Of a stretch of 14,226 nucleotides of DNA, positions 1 through 8,342 are shown piece by piece. The DNA comes from CAVPRW01 sp046727435 [NCBI: bacterium]. Lineage in GTDB: Bacteria > Tectomicrobia > Entotheonellia > J063. The first letter of the stretch is position 1, and each line of letters opens with the position of its first letter. Both the position numbers and the translations under genes were made by a program. Location: assembly GCA_046727435.1 (NCBI GenBank), contig JBKPCR010000187.1, forward strand, positions 1 through 14,226. The letters run 5' to 3'. The notes below the pieces were generated by a model. The model was not told the DNA's origin. It saw only the letters and a list, made by a program, of their open reading frames with translations, and searched no databases.

Positions 1-107
1 AGTTCGCGACCTTTGAGGCCGATAACGTCTATCGTCAGGCCGATGCCGAGGGTTTTATCAGGCTGAATGCCCTGCGTTTACGCATCCGCTCTTTGCTGCG
101 CCCCTGA
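1..107 (+). CDS. argG: Argininosuccinate synthase, C-terminal end (partial)
   Basis: Only the last 34 codons lie in the window; the gene enters from the left edge and stops with TGA at 105-107. The reading frame beginning at base 3 gives FATFEADN, then QADAEGFIRLNALRLRIRS. This closely matches the known C-terminus of bacterial ArgG (an IATFEED segment followed by QADAAGFIKLNALRMRI in Pseudomonas). ArgG joins citrulline and aspartate to make argininosuccinate, the penultimate step of arginine synthesis, in the cytoplasm. The catalytic ATP-binding part lies outside the window, so intactness cannot be judged. The next gene, rmuC, lies on the same strand about 160 bases downstream. I see no clear terminator or promoter between them. 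The call rests on recall of the family C-terminus and is fairly secure. Confidence 0.8.
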   Translation, partial: FATFEADNVYRQADAEGFIRLNALRLRIRSLLRP

Positions 108-269
108 CCTACGGCCACTGGGCATTGCCCCGAGATCACCCCTGTCATGGCGGGTGTTATGCAGTAGTCGCCGATCACCGATGGGATCGTGTCGACGCTC
201 TGCGCTGGCGATTGAGAGAGAGCCCCCGATGCATGCGAAGATCGTGCTTCCTTGGCGGCAGGGCATGTG

Positions 270-1535
270 ATGCTTGAGCTGGTCATTATCGGCGGTCTGG
301 GGCTGATGATCATGGCCATGCTCGTGTGGTATCTGTGCACGCTGAAACGCCCATCCTCGTCGGATCTTGCCGACCGCGTGCAGACGCTCTCAGAGGGACT
401 CTTCAATCTCCAGCGCACCCTGGACGCCCGTATCGATCACTCTGCGCAGGCGTTGAATACCTCCCTGGTTACCGGCTTGACCCAGCTTACCACGCAACTG
501 GTCTCCCGCGTCGATCAAGCCCGTCTCGACAGCCAGATCGCCATGGAAGAGCGCTTGCAGGCGGTGCACCGCGAGCTCCAGCAGCAGTTTGAGACGCTCC
601 GGGCGAATATCCAAGCCAGTCTGAGCGATAGTCGCCGCGAACTGTTTGGCATGGTCACGGCGCTGCAACAGGGGGTTGAGCAACGCCTCAGCGACAATGT
701 CACTCAGCACAGCACGCTATTCAGGGATATGGCGGAAAAACTGGGAGAGATCCGCGTCACCAACGAGCGCATCGTGGCCATAAGTCAAGACATCAACCAA
801 CTTAGCCACATTCTGGAGTCGCCCAAGCTGCGTGGCAATGTCGGCGAGTTCGAGTTGGAGCGGATGCTGAGCAACGTCCTGCCGCAGGCGCTGTATCGCA
901 TGCAGGCCCCCGTCGGAGAGGCGTTGGCCGACGCAGTGATCGTACTCGAAGGCGGCTGGCTGTGCATCGACAGTAAATTCCCGCTTGACAACTTTCGCCG
1001 CATGGTGCAGCCCGACGCTGAGCCAGCGGCACTTCAACAGTGGCGTCGGCAATTTTTGAGCGATGTCCGACGCCACGTCACCGATATCGCCCACAAATAC
1101 ATCCTACCGCCGTCGACGCTCGATTTCGCCCTCATGTTTATCCCGGCGGAAAACGTCTACTATGAGGTGTTGCTGAGCGATGAGGTCCTGGAGTTTTCGC
1201 GCGCCAAGCGCGTCGTGCCGGTCTCGCCCAACACGCTGTACGCCTATCTGCAGGCTATCTCTATCGGTTTCCGAGGCTTGAAAATCGCCCAGGAGACGCG
1301 CCGTATCGAGCAGCTATTGCTGGGGCTGAGGAAAAACTTTGACGAGTTCAAGGAGCATTTCCGACTCATCGGCAGGCACCTCGACCGCGCCCGTGGGCAA
1401 TTTGTCCAGGCCGAGAGCGAGGTCAGCCGCTTCGATCACACCATCGGCGGCATTCAGTTTGGGACTTTGCACGAGGAGTTACCGCGGCCAGAGGATAGGA
1501 CATCGCCCCATGGGGATGCCACCGCAACACCATAG
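270..1535 (+). CDS. rmuC: RmuC family DNA recombination protein
   Basis: This is a 421-residue RmuC homologue. E. coli RmuC limits recombination between inverted repeats and is thought to be a membrane-anchored nuclease-like protein. Residues 1-23 form one hydrophobic membrane segment. Residues about 30-180 are a long, heptad-rich, probably coiled-coil stretch. Residues about 185-400 are the RmuC domain. Family motifs seen are RGNVGEFELE (188-197), a PD-(D/E)XK-like pair with D221 and IDSKFP (233-238; D234, K236), LMFIPAENVYYE (288-299) and VSPNTLYAYLQ (318-328). The length is usual for the family. ATG at 270 is chosen because a GCAGGG ribosome-binding site lies about six bases upstream. TTG at 252 and GTG at 267 are in frame, but TTG would only add six residues before the membrane segment. 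The gene stops 28 bases before the dehydrogenase, so the two may be cotranscribed. Confidence 0.9.
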   Translation: MLELVIIGGLGLMIMAMLVWYLCTLKRPSSSDLADRVQTLSEGLFNLQRTLDARIDHSAQALNTSLVTGLTQLTTQLVSRVDQARLDSQIAMEERLQAVHRELQQQFETLRANIQASLSDSRRELFGMVTALQQGVEQRLSDNVTQHSTLFRDMAEKLGEIRVTNERIVAISQDINQLSHILESPKLRGNVGEFELERMLSNVLPQALYRMQAPVGEALADAVIVLEGGWLCIDSKFPLDNFRRMVQPDAEPAALQQWRRQFLSDVRRHVTDIAHKYILPPSTLDFALMFIPAENVYYEVLLSDEVLEFSRAKRVVPVSPNTLYAYLQAISIGFRGLKIAQETRRIEQLLLGLRKNFDEFKEHFRLIGRHLDRARGQFVQAESEVSRFDHTIGGIQFGTLHEELPRPEDRTSPHGDATATP

Positions 1536-1563
1536 CACGAGGGAATTGCTCTAGGAGTCTATG

Positions 1564-2445
1564 ATGGCGCATCTCGGGTTCATCGGCCTCGGGGTGATGG
1601 GAAGCCGGATGGTGAAGCGCTTATTGGATGCCGGCCATACGGTCACAGGCTACAATCGCACCAAGTCAAAAGCCCAATGGCTCCTCGATCTGGGGATGCA
1701 GTGGGGTGAGACGCCGGCTGCGGTGGCCCAGGCCGCCGACGTCGTCTTCAGTATGGTGGCCAATACCGTAGCCCTGCAGGCCGTCACCGGCGGCTCGGAC
1801 GGGGTGTTGGCCGGGTTGCGCTCGGGAACCGTCTTTGTTGACATGAGCACCGTCAGTCCAACCGTGAGCCGGACACTGGCCGCACAGGTCGCAGCTCTGG
1901 GGGGGCAGATGCTCGATGCACCAGTGTCCGGCAGCGTCATCACCTTGGAAGAGGGCAGGTTATCCCTCATGGTCGGTGGCGACCGGGGCGCCTACGAACG
2001 GGTTGTGCCGATCTTGCAGGACATCGGCCCGAAAGTCACCTACGTCGGCGTGAACGGCCTGGCAGCCGCGATGAAAATCGCCACCAATCTCAGCCTGGCA
2101 GTGCAAATGCTTGCCTTCAGCGAGAGTGTTTTACTCGCCGAGAAAAGCGGCATCGCACGCGAGACCGCTGTGGAGGTGTTGCTCAACAGCGTTATCGCCT
2201 CACCCATGGTAAAGTACCGTGGGCCATTTGTGTTGGCTCTGCCAGAGGAGGCGTGGTTCGACGTGAATATGATGCAAAAGGACCTGCTCCTGGCCTTGGA
2301 CATGGGGCGAGAGCTGGATGTCCCCCTGCCCAGCACAGCGGTGACCAACGAGATGCTCACTGCCGCCCGCGGTATGGGCCTGGCCGACAAGGACTTCGCC
2401 GTGGTCTTCGAGGTGCTGGCACGGATGGCGGGTCTGCAACGCTAG
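1564..2445 (+). CDS. NAD(P)-dependent beta-hydroxyacid dehydrogenase (3-hydroxyisobutyrate dehydrogenase family)
   Basis: This 293-residue cytosolic oxidoreductase belongs to the family of 3-hydroxyisobutyrate dehydrogenase, tartronate semialdehyde reductase and glyoxylate/succinic semialdehyde reductase. The N-terminal Rossmann motif FIGLGVMG is at 6-13. YNRTKSK at 30-36 follows strand 2; an Arg there usually favours NADP(H). The substrate loop DAPVSGS is at 118-124. The catalytic Lys is K171, with N175 in the MKIATN segment. A second conserved Lys is K239 in QKDL. Length and motif order are normal, so the gene looks intact. Two ATGs lie in tandem at 1561 and 1564. AGGAG at 1553-1557 is three bases from the first and six from the second, so 1564 is preferred. 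The exact substrate cannot be read from the sequence. The gene converges with the chemosensory operon, and I see no convincing terminator hairpin in between. Confidence 0.88.
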   Translation: MAHLGFIGLGVMGSRMVKRLLDAGHTVTGYNRTKSKAQWLLDLGMQWGETPAAVAQAADVVFSMVANTVALQAVTGGSDGVLAGLRSGTVFVDMSTVSPTVSRTLAAQVAALGGQMLDAPVSGSVITLEEGRLSLMVGGDRGAYERVVPILQDIGPKVTYVGVNGLAAAMKIATNLSLAVQMLAFSESVLLAEKSGIARETAVEVLLNSVIASPMVKYRGPFVLALPEEAWFDVNMMQKDLLLALDMGRELDVPLPSTAVTNEMLTAARGMGLADKDFAVVFEVLARMAGLQR

Positions 2446-2534
2446 ATTGGTGCGCGCCTGCGTAACCAGGGCCCGCCGGGAGAGCGTTTCATGCTCCTGG
2501 ATCGGGACCACCTTCTGGGACGTCGTCTCCAAAC

Positions 2535-2645
2535 ATGAGAGTCGTGCGGCTCGAGGCTATGCCGCAGCTGCAGCGCCTACGTGAGGCTATCCTCGACGAC
2601 TAGGATGGGCACCGCCTCTTTTTCGAGATCGCCCTGGCTCTTCAT
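2535..2645 (-). pseudogene. Remnant of a REC-containing gene, cut by an early stop
   Basis: ATG at 2645 lies 17 bases beyond the cheB stop, behind an AAGGAAA ribosome-binding site, so it was once the next gene of the operon. It reads 22 residues, ending in ILVVEDSLT (receiver strand 1 with its acidic pair), then meets TAG at 2579-2577. Reading through gives ALQLRHSLEPHD. Over 35 codons I count 22 identities with the start of the hybrid kinase at 12718, whose matching segments are ILIVEDSPTQ and ALQLQHILEQHD. The stop therefore replaces CAG by a single C-to-T change. After the HD at about 2541 the similarity ends in all three frames, so the rest of the gene is deleted or unrecognisable. The ancestor was a paralogue of the hybrid kinase or another REC-first protein. 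A functional 22-residue peptide is unlikely. Confidence 0.7.
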
Positions 2646-2662
2646 GGTGCGGTTTCCTTCTG

Positions 2663-3700
2663 CTACACCAGCCCGGTGAGGGCCGCTGCGATTTTTTCCA
2701 CCGGCAGCACATACGTCGCGGCGTCGAGTTTGATCGCCTCCCCCGGCATGCCGTGCACCACAGAACTTTCCTTATCTTGCGCAATGGTGACGGCGCCGCC
2801 GTCTTTCATGAGCTTCAATTCCTCGGCACCGTCTCTTCCCATACCGGTGAGCAGTATGCCGACCGCCTGCCGTCCAAAGACCTGGGCCACGCAACGGAAG
2901 AGATGGGACACCGACGGGCGCAAGCCGTTCTCGGGCTCATCCGCGCTGAGGATGACGCGACCACCGGTCCCCACGCCCATGTGCACGCCATCTGGCGCCA
3001 CGTAGGCATGCCTTGGCAATGGGTATTCACCGTCGGTGGGGATGTGGACCGGAAAGCCAGACGACTGCGCCAGCCATTCGGCGAAACCCTGCACGAATCC
3101 GGGCGCCATATGCTGGACGATGAGCACGGGGACGGGGAGATCTTTCGGCAATCCGGACAAGATGGCTTGCAGGACGAGTGGTCCGCCGGTCGAAGCGCCG
3201 ATGGCGACGACCTGGATCTCCGCTGGCGCCCTCCGCACTTGCATCTGCGGTGTTGGGAGAACCACCGGTGTGCTGTTGAGTCGCGGCCAGCGCCTGACCA
3301 CTTTGACCTCGGACATGAGCTTCACCGTTTGTACCATTTCCTTTGCGCTGGTCTCGTGCCGCGGGTGACCGATCCCCTGCGGTCGAGAGACCGCGGCCAG
3401 CGCCCCTGCCTCGATGGCACGGAATGTTGTCGCCACTTCCTGGAGATTGGAGCTGCCGCTCACGATGACGATGGGTGTGGGACGGGTTTCCATGATGCGA
3501 CGGGTGGCCTCAAACCCGTCTATCTTCGGCATGTGGAGATCCATGGTGATGACATCGGGTTTCTTATGCTGCACGGCTGCGAGGGCTTCCTCGCCATTAC
3601 TTGCCGTTCCGATCACCTGGATGTCGGGATCAGAACTGAGAAGATGCACCAGGAATTCCCGCACCACGGCCGAATCTTCCACCACTAGGACTTTGATCAT
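2663..3700 (-). CDS. cheB: Chemotaxis protein-glutamate methylesterase CheB
   Basis: CheB of 345 residues: an N-terminal receiver (about 1-120), a linker, and a methylesterase domain (about 160-345). It removes methyl groups from receptor glutamates, and phosphorylation by CheA activates it. Receiver residues seen: E8 and D9, phosphoacceptor D54 in MDLHMP, and S81. The catalytic triad is S170 (IGASTGGP), H197 (VQHM) and D290 (TGMGRDG). The receiver Lys expected just before the Pro near 107 is Arg (R106 in AAVSRP), which could weaken phospho-switching. The esterase half looks complete. ATG at 3700 follows an AGGGGGG ribosome-binding site and lies 15 bases after the cheA stop, so the two are translated from one transcript. 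By position it corresponds to WspF of Wsp-type clusters. Confidence 0.95.
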   Translation of the reverse strand: MIKVLVVEDSAVVREFLVHLLSSDPDIQVIGTASNGEEALAAVQHKKPDVITMDLHMPKIDGFEATRRIMETRPTPIVIVSGSSNLQEVATTFRAIEAGALAAVSRPQGIGHPRHETSAKEMVQTVKLMSEVKVVRRWPRLNSTPVVLPTPQMQVRRAPAEIQVVAIGASTGGPLVLQAILSGLPKDLPVPVLIVQHMAPGFVQGFAEWLAQSSGFPVHIPTDGEYPLPRHAYVAPDGVHMGVGTGGRVILSADEPENGLRPSVSHLFRCVAQVFGRQAVGILLTGMGRDGAEELKLMKDGGAVTIAQDKESSVVHGMPGEAIKLDAATYVLPVEKIAAALTGLV

Positions 3701-3715
3701 GGCCCCCCTGCCTGT

Positions 3716-6037
3716 TCAGATCAGCCGGCGGATCGCTTCGAGCAAATTACTCTGGTCAAAGCTTTGCTTGACAATATATGCGTTGGCGCCAACCTCGATG
3801 CCGCGCTCACGGTCTTCGCGAGATTCGAGAGCGGTCACCAGCACGACGGGCAACTCGGCGAGCTTGGGGTCACTGCGAATCTTGGCCGTAAGGTCAAAGC
3901 CCGTCATCCTCGGCATATCGACGTCGGAGACCACGAGCTCGAAGGCGCCGCTGCGCAGGCTGGTAAAACCATCGAGCCCATCAACGGCGGTGACCACCTC
4001 ATATCCCGCCGCTTCCAGGATGTTCCTGAGCAGCATCCGGGCTGTGATGGAATCTTCCACCACGAGGATGCACTTTCGCGCCGCTGCTTCCTCTTGAGGG
4101 GAAACCGTCCGCCGACCTCCGGCACCGCTCGCGCGGACCGCGGATGATATCAGGTCGAAAACATTGAGGATCGGCACCGCTTGCCCCGTGCCCAGCACCG
4201 TCGCCCCGGCGATATTACGCACACGGGAAAGCTGCTTGCCGAGGTGTTTCATCAACACCTCCTGTTCCTGGAGGACGTCGTCCACCAGAAAGGCCATGCG
4301 TTTCTCGGCAGTGGCGAGCACCATCACAAGCACACTGGTGGCACCATCGTCGGATGTGCGTCGCCGAGGCAGCTCCAACGCATCGTCGAGCCGGACCAGG
4401 GAAACCGCCTGGCCACGCACGAGGATGGTCTCCCGGTTTTCCACCGTTTTGATGTCGGCCTGGTTCACCCTGACCACTCGCTCCACATGCGTCGTGGGCA
4501 CGACAAAGCGATGTTCGCCTACTTGGACGATGACGCCGCGTAGCGCGGCAAGAGTGAGGGGCAGGACCAGGCGAAACGTCGTCCCGGCGTCTCGCTGCGT
4601 TTCCACGACGACGATGCCGCCCAGCTTTTCCACTTTTTCCCGCGCGATTGCCAGCCCTAGGCCTCTTCCAGAAAGCTCGGTGATTATCGGGCTGGTGGAC
4701 ACGCCAGACTGGAAAATCAGCGACACGACTTCTGGCTCGCCCAGTTTCGCCGCCTCGTCCTGCGACAGCATGCCGAGCTTCAGCGCGGTGGATTGCACAT
4801 TCGCCACGTCGATGCCCGCCCCGTCGTCGGCGATCATGAGCTCGACCCTGTTGCCGTCCTGTGGCGAGAGGGCGATGCGAATCGTCCCGCGCCGAGGCTT
4901 CTGCTTTCGCTCCCGCTCTGCAGGAGCTTCGATGCCGTGGTCGATGCAGTTTCGCACCAAATGTACCAACGGATCTTTCATCTCCTCTAAAATCCGCCGG
5001 TCAGCCTCGATCTCGCCGCCGTGCATCACCAAGGCCACCTCTTTGCCACGATCACGCGACAAGTCGCGGACCAGTTTTGGGAAGCCCTCCAACAGCGACG
5101 AGAACGGCAGCATCAAGACCTTTCGCATATCGTCCAGGAGGCCGTCCACCATTCTGCCCAGCGTCCGCTGATCCTCCTCAACTGACTTCGCCAGAGTCGT
5201 CAGCTGGCTTTCCAGCCCTCTGAGGTAATTCTCCTGCCACTCCAGGAACTGGAGGAGTTTCGTCATCTGTGTATTGGTGTTCTTCCGCCTCGTCAGCGTG
5301 AGGGCAGGTCCGTCCCATTGACCATTCCTTTCCCAGGGCTGCTGCATAGCTCGCACCTCGGGACGAATCTTCGCCCACCCCTTTCTCCAGCCGGCGAGCG
5401 CGATGTTGATCTCACGCAGATCGGCGGCATGCTGGTTGGCTGTCAGTTTGGCGGCGATCAGTTCCTCGGCTTGCAACAGCAGCGGGGCAAGCTTGGCCGT
5501 CGGGATTCTGACCATCTCCGCCACCGCAAGCTCCCCCTGTACCAGCGGCGGCTGGGGCTCCCACTGAGGCAGCGGGGGACTGACCTCTCCTCGCTTGAGG
5601 TCAGCCGGTGCGGAGGGCGGTAGCCCCCCGTGGGATGCGCTCTCCAGACGCTTGAGCAGGGCTTGAAGTCGAGAAGTTTCTGCGGCGGGTGATCCCGTCT
5701 CGGTCGATCCCAGGAATGCCCCGAGACCGCTCACCACCTCGTGCAGAACATCGAACAGCGCGGGTGACGGCGCGAGTTCCCGTTGTTTCCAGGCGGCGAA
5801 AAGATTCTCCAGCGCCTGACAGACGGCTTCGATCTCCGTCAGGTTGACCGCTCGAGCCGCGCCTTTCAGGCTGTGCACCTCGCGAAAGACGGTCTCGATG
5901 ATCTCCAGCTGTGTGGCGCCCGGCGGCGTTTTTTCCAACTCCAGCAGCCCAGCGGAGAGGGCCCTGAGGTGCTCGTTCGCCTCGACCTTGAAGGTCGCCA
6001 GCAGTCGTTGCAGAAAGTCATCGCCTGTCGTAGCCAT
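3716..6037 (-). CDS. cheA: CheA histidine kinase with C-terminal receiver (FrzE/WspE type)
   Basis: This 773-residue hybrid kinase is the core of the chemosensory complex. Domain order: Hpt at 1-110 with phospho-His H55 (VHSLKGAAR); a Pro-rich linker at about 135-170; a helical region containing the dimerisation part at about 175-320; HATPase at about 340-493 with N363 (LVRNCIDHG), DDGAGID (404-410) and GRGLGL (457-462); a CheW-like domain at about 497-635 that docks on CheW and receptors; and a receiver at 656-773 with E661, D662, phosphoacceptor D705 (SDVDMP), T735 and K757. No separate CheY-binding P2 domain is evident. The fused receiver is typical of systems that control something other than flagellar rotation, where it may act as a phosphate sink or output. 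ATG at 6037 follows AGGAG and lies 11 bases after the receptor stop. All catalytic motifs look intact. Confidence 0.95.
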   Translation of the reverse strand: MATTGDDFLQRLLATFKVEANEHLRALSAGLLELEKTPPGATQLEIIETVFREVHSLKGAARAVNLTEIEAVCQALENLFAAWKQRELAPSPALFDVLHEVVSGLGAFLGSTETGSPAAETSRLQALLKRLESASHGGLPPSAPADLKRGEVSPPLPQWEPQPPLVQGELAVAEMVRIPTAKLAPLLLQAEELIAAKLTANQHAADLREINIALAGWRKGWAKIRPEVRAMQQPWERNGQWDGPALTLTRRKNTNTQMTKLLQFLEWQENYLRGLESQLTTLAKSVEEDQRTLGRMVDGLLDDMRKVLMLPFSSLLEGFPKLVRDLSRDRGKEVALVMHGGEIEADRRILEEMKDPLVHLVRNCIDHGIEAPAERERKQKPRRGTIRIALSPQDGNRVELMIADDGAGIDVANVQSTALKLGMLSQDEAAKLGEPEVVSLIFQSGVSTSPIITELSGRGLGLAIAREKVEKLGGIVVVETQRDAGTTFRLVLPLTLAALRGVIVQVGEHRFVVPTTHVERVVRVNQADIKTVENRETILVRGQAVSLVRLDDALELPRRRTSDDGATSVLVMVLATAEKRMAFLVDDVLQEQEVLMKHLGKQLSRVRNIAGATVLGTGQAVPILNVFDLISSAVRASGAGGRRTVSPQEEAAARKCILVVEDSITARMLLRNILEAAGYEVVTAVDGLDGFTSLRSGAFELVVSDVDMPRMTGFDLTAKIRSDPKLAELPVVLVTALESREDRERGIEVGANAYIVKQSFDQSNLLEAIRRLI

Positions 6038-6048
6038 AGGCTCCTCGT

Positions 6049-7686
6049 CTATATCCGATACCGTTCCACCAGCTGCTTGAGTTGCTGGCCTAACTCATGC
6101 AGGTTCTGCGCGGCGGTCTCGGCCTGCCTGGTGCTGGCAGCGTTCTGCGCGCTAGCCTGCTTGATGTTCTCGATCGCCACCGCCACCTGGTCCATCCCTA
6201 CCAATTGCTGCTGGCTCGAAGCCGCGATCTGGGTCGCCGCTTGCGCGGCTTCCACGATGCTCTCCGCCAGCATGCGAATCGACTCCCCCGCGTCGGTGGA
6301 TTGTTTCACCCCCGCCTCGACCACTTTGCTCCCTTGTTCGGTAGCCATCACCGCGGCGTTGGTCGCTTGCTGGATCTCGCCCAAAATGCCGCGAACCTGC
6401 GTCGTGGCCTGTTTTGATTGTTCCGCCAGGCTCTTGACTTCCTGGGCTACCACGGCGAATCCTCTCCCCTGCTCGCCCGCTTTCGCCGCTTCGATGGCGG
6501 CGTTGACCGCCAGCAGATTGGACTGTTCCGCCAAGTCGTTGACGGTGGCGATGATCTCGCCAACGGCCTGGCTTTGCTCACTCAGCCGCACAATGCTTTC
6601 GGCAATCGACTCCATCTGCTCGCGAATGCGATCCATGCCCGCGATGGACTCCTCCACCGCCCCTTTGCCCGTCTGCCCGATCTGGGCAGCTTTCTGGGCG
6701 CTGTCAGAGACATACTTGGCCTTTTGGCTGGAAACCTGCGCCGTCTGTTTGACTTCTTCCACGGTCGTGGTGGTCTCACTCACGGCTGTGGCCGTTTCGG
6801 CGGCACCCGCGGCGACCTGCGCCGTGGTCGCCAGGATCTCACTGGCGGAGGCCCCGAGCACATTGACGCCCGCCAAAATCTCTCGCGTCACGCCCCGCAG
6901 GCTTTCCACCATGCGGCGGAACGTCTGTGCCAGGGCACCCACCTCGTCAGCCCGATCGTCCACAGGCATGTTGACCGTGAGGTCCCCAGAAGCAACCCGC
7001 TCCGCCATGCCAGAGATCTCTTTCAGCGGACTGGCGAGGATGCGGTTCAAGAACACCGGCATCGCTACGCTCAGCAGCAGCGCCAACAGCCCAAGGACCA
7101 GGAAGAGGCGCACGGCGGCATGCGCCCTGTGCTCAGACTGGATCACGGCGGTCTGGGCTTGTTGCTCGGCCTCGTCCACCAGTGCATTGGCAATTGACCG
7201 CATCTGTTCATTGCGCTCAGCCTGAATGCCAAGAGCCAACTGCTTCGCCTCCTCGATCTTGCCCTCATAAATCCAGGGAGTGAGCTCTGTTTCCTGTGTC
7301 TGCCTAAAGGCACTGCGAATGGTACTGAATTCTTCCAGCCTGCGGAGCAATTCTGGATCATTCCGAGCACGTTCGCGCAGCCGCTGCATGGTCTCGTCGT
7401 TCTCTTTGGCACGGTCCTTAGTCTCCTGATGCAGGGCCTCCTGATCGGACCGCTTCGGCACCAACAGCATCGCCAGCAGCGCTGCCCGCATGCCGTTCTG
7501 GTTGGCGCGGATATCCTTGAGATCCACGGCATTGGCAAATTCCTGTGCATACAGGTTTTTCTGCGAGGTCTCGATCGCCGTGATGCCTCGATAGGCTGTT
7601 ATCATCACCATCGCCAGGAGGACGATCATCACGCCGAAACTCAGGAAGAGCTTGGTTCGCGTGGTGAGATCAAGAAACCAGTTCAT
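6049..7686 (-). CDS. Methyl-accepting chemotaxis protein (membrane chemoreceptor)
   Basis: A 545-residue receptor with classic topology. Membrane helix 1 is at about 13-33. A mainly helical periplasmic sensor, probably of the four-helix-bundle kind, spans about 36-190. Membrane helix 2 is at about 193-213, followed by HAMP (about 214-267) and a long cytoplasmic signalling hairpin. The hairpin tip contains [20 protein letters not shown] and then [12 protein letters not shown] (about 387-418), where CheA and CheW bind. Both arms are about 19-20 heptads long by count, near the 40-heptad class often seen in non-flagellar systems. The protein ends in ERYRI, with no CheR-tethering pentapeptide. I prefer ATG at 7686, behind TGAGGG. 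The ATG at 7701 overlaps the cheW stop as ATGA but has its GAGG only one base away. The ligand cannot be told. By position and makeup it corresponds to WspA. Confidence 0.92.
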   Translation of the reverse strand: MNWFLDLTTRTKLFLSFGVMIVLLAMVMITAYRGITAIETSQKNLYAQEFANAVDLKDIRANQNGMRAALLAMLLVPKRSDQEALHQETKDRAKENDETMQRLRERARNDPELLRRLEEFSTIRSAFRQTQETELTPWIYEGKIEEAKQLALGIQAERNEQMRSIANALVDEAEQQAQTAVIQSEHRAHAAVRLFLVLGLLALLLSVAMPVFLNRILASPLKEISGMAERVASGDLTVNMPVDDRADEVGALAQTFRRMVESLRGVTREILAGVNVLGASASEILATTAQVAAGAAETATAVSETTTTVEEVKQTAQVSSQKAKYVSDSAQKAAQIGQTGKGAVEESIAGMDRIREQMESIAESIVRLSEQSQAVGEIIATVNDLAEQSNLLAVNAAIEAAKAGEQGRGFAVVAQEVKSLAEQSKQATTQVRGILGEIQQATNAAVMATEQGSKVVEAGVKQSTDAGESIRMLAESIVEAAQAATQIAASSQQQLVGMDQVAVAIENIKQASAQNAASTRQAETAAQNLHELGQQLKQLVERYRI

Positions 7687-7697
7687 GGGTTGTGCCC

Positions 7698-8291
7698 TCA
7701 TACCTCGTCATGCACGAGGATCGTATTATCCAACAATAGTTTCCGCGCCTCCAGAATCACCACCCGCTCCTGGGTGACGCCCTTGAGGTACTCTTCCCGA
7801 ATGCCTGTCAGCGTGGGCAGCGATGGTTGCATCGCCGTGAGCGGCAAGCGCCGCACGCCCAGGATGGCGTCCGCCAGGATCCCAAGCTCCATCGCCTCCG
7901 TGTGGACGATGATGACTTTGTTGAGGTCGGTGAGCCCCTTTTCCGGCAGCTCAAAAAATGGCTTGAGGTCGATGACGGAGAGCAGGCGGCCGCGAATGTT
8001 GATGATGCCGCGCACGAACGGCGGCGTGCACGGGAGCGGGGTGAGGTCATTCAATGGATAGACCTCGCGCACATACAAGGTCTCGATACCATACTGTTCC
8101 TGCGCCAGGAGGAACTCGACGACCTCGATCGAGGCGGCAGCGACGTCTCCACCTGTGGATTGCCGAGCCAGCGCGTGGGCTCTCGCTTTGAGGATTTGCT
8201 TCTGCACCACAGGAGTCGGCGTGAACCCCTGTTCCAAGGCCACCCGGATAGCTTCTATACGGCGATGCGCCGCGCTCCAGTCGATTGCCAT
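7698..8291 (-). CDS. cheW: CheW-type coupling protein with N-terminal extension
   Basis: A 197-residue CheW homologue that links receptors to CheA. The CheW fold starts near residue 54 ([16 protein letters not shown]). It continues through [36 protein letters not shown] and [10 protein letters not shown]. About 50 residues come first, predicted mostly helical and rich in Ala, Arg and Gln; a plain CheW lacks them. By position, next to the receptor and CheA, this resembles WspD, the second CheW of Wsp clusters. ATG at 8291 follows an AGAGAGGCGGG purine tract. Its stop codon abuts the receptor gene, so translation is probably coupled. Nothing suggests damage. What the extension binds cannot be told from the sequence. 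Confidence 0.9.
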   Translation of the reverse strand: MAIDWSAAHRRIEAIRVALEQGFTPTPVVQKQILKARAHALARQSTGGDVAAASIEVVEFLLAQEQYGIETLYVREVYPLNDLTPLPCTPPFVRGIINIRGRLLSVIDLKPFFELPEKGLTDLNKVIIVHTEAMELGILADAILGVRRLPLTAMQPSLPTLTGIREEYLKGVTQERVVILEARKLLLDNTILVHDEV

Positions 8292-8342
8292 AGCCCGCCT
8301 CTCTCGACGATCGTGCTATTGTGCTTTGCAGACCAGAGTCGC

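Noticed and set aside
252-269. TTG at 252 as the rmuC start
   Set aside because: It would put six residues ahead of the membrane segment; the ATG at 270 has a better-placed GCAGGG and starts directly with the hydrophobic helix.
2446-2534. Rho-independent terminator between the dehydrogenase and the chemosensory operon
   Set aside because: Only short GC pairings such as CCCGCCGGG are seen, with no following T-run on either strand.
2753-3688. A 311-codon open frame on the plus strand opposite cheB
   Set aside because: It is composed of His/Asp/Arg/Gly-rich sequence mirroring cheB codons, with no motif or ribosome-binding site. CheB on the other strand has its full catalytic triad.
5783-7225. 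A 480-codon open frame on the plus strand, antisense to cheA and the receptor gene
   Set aside because: It lies opposite two genes with unmistakable motifs. Its product is a Ser/Ala/Thr/Cys-rich string with no family resemblance, as expected of an antisense shadow in GC-rich coding DNA.
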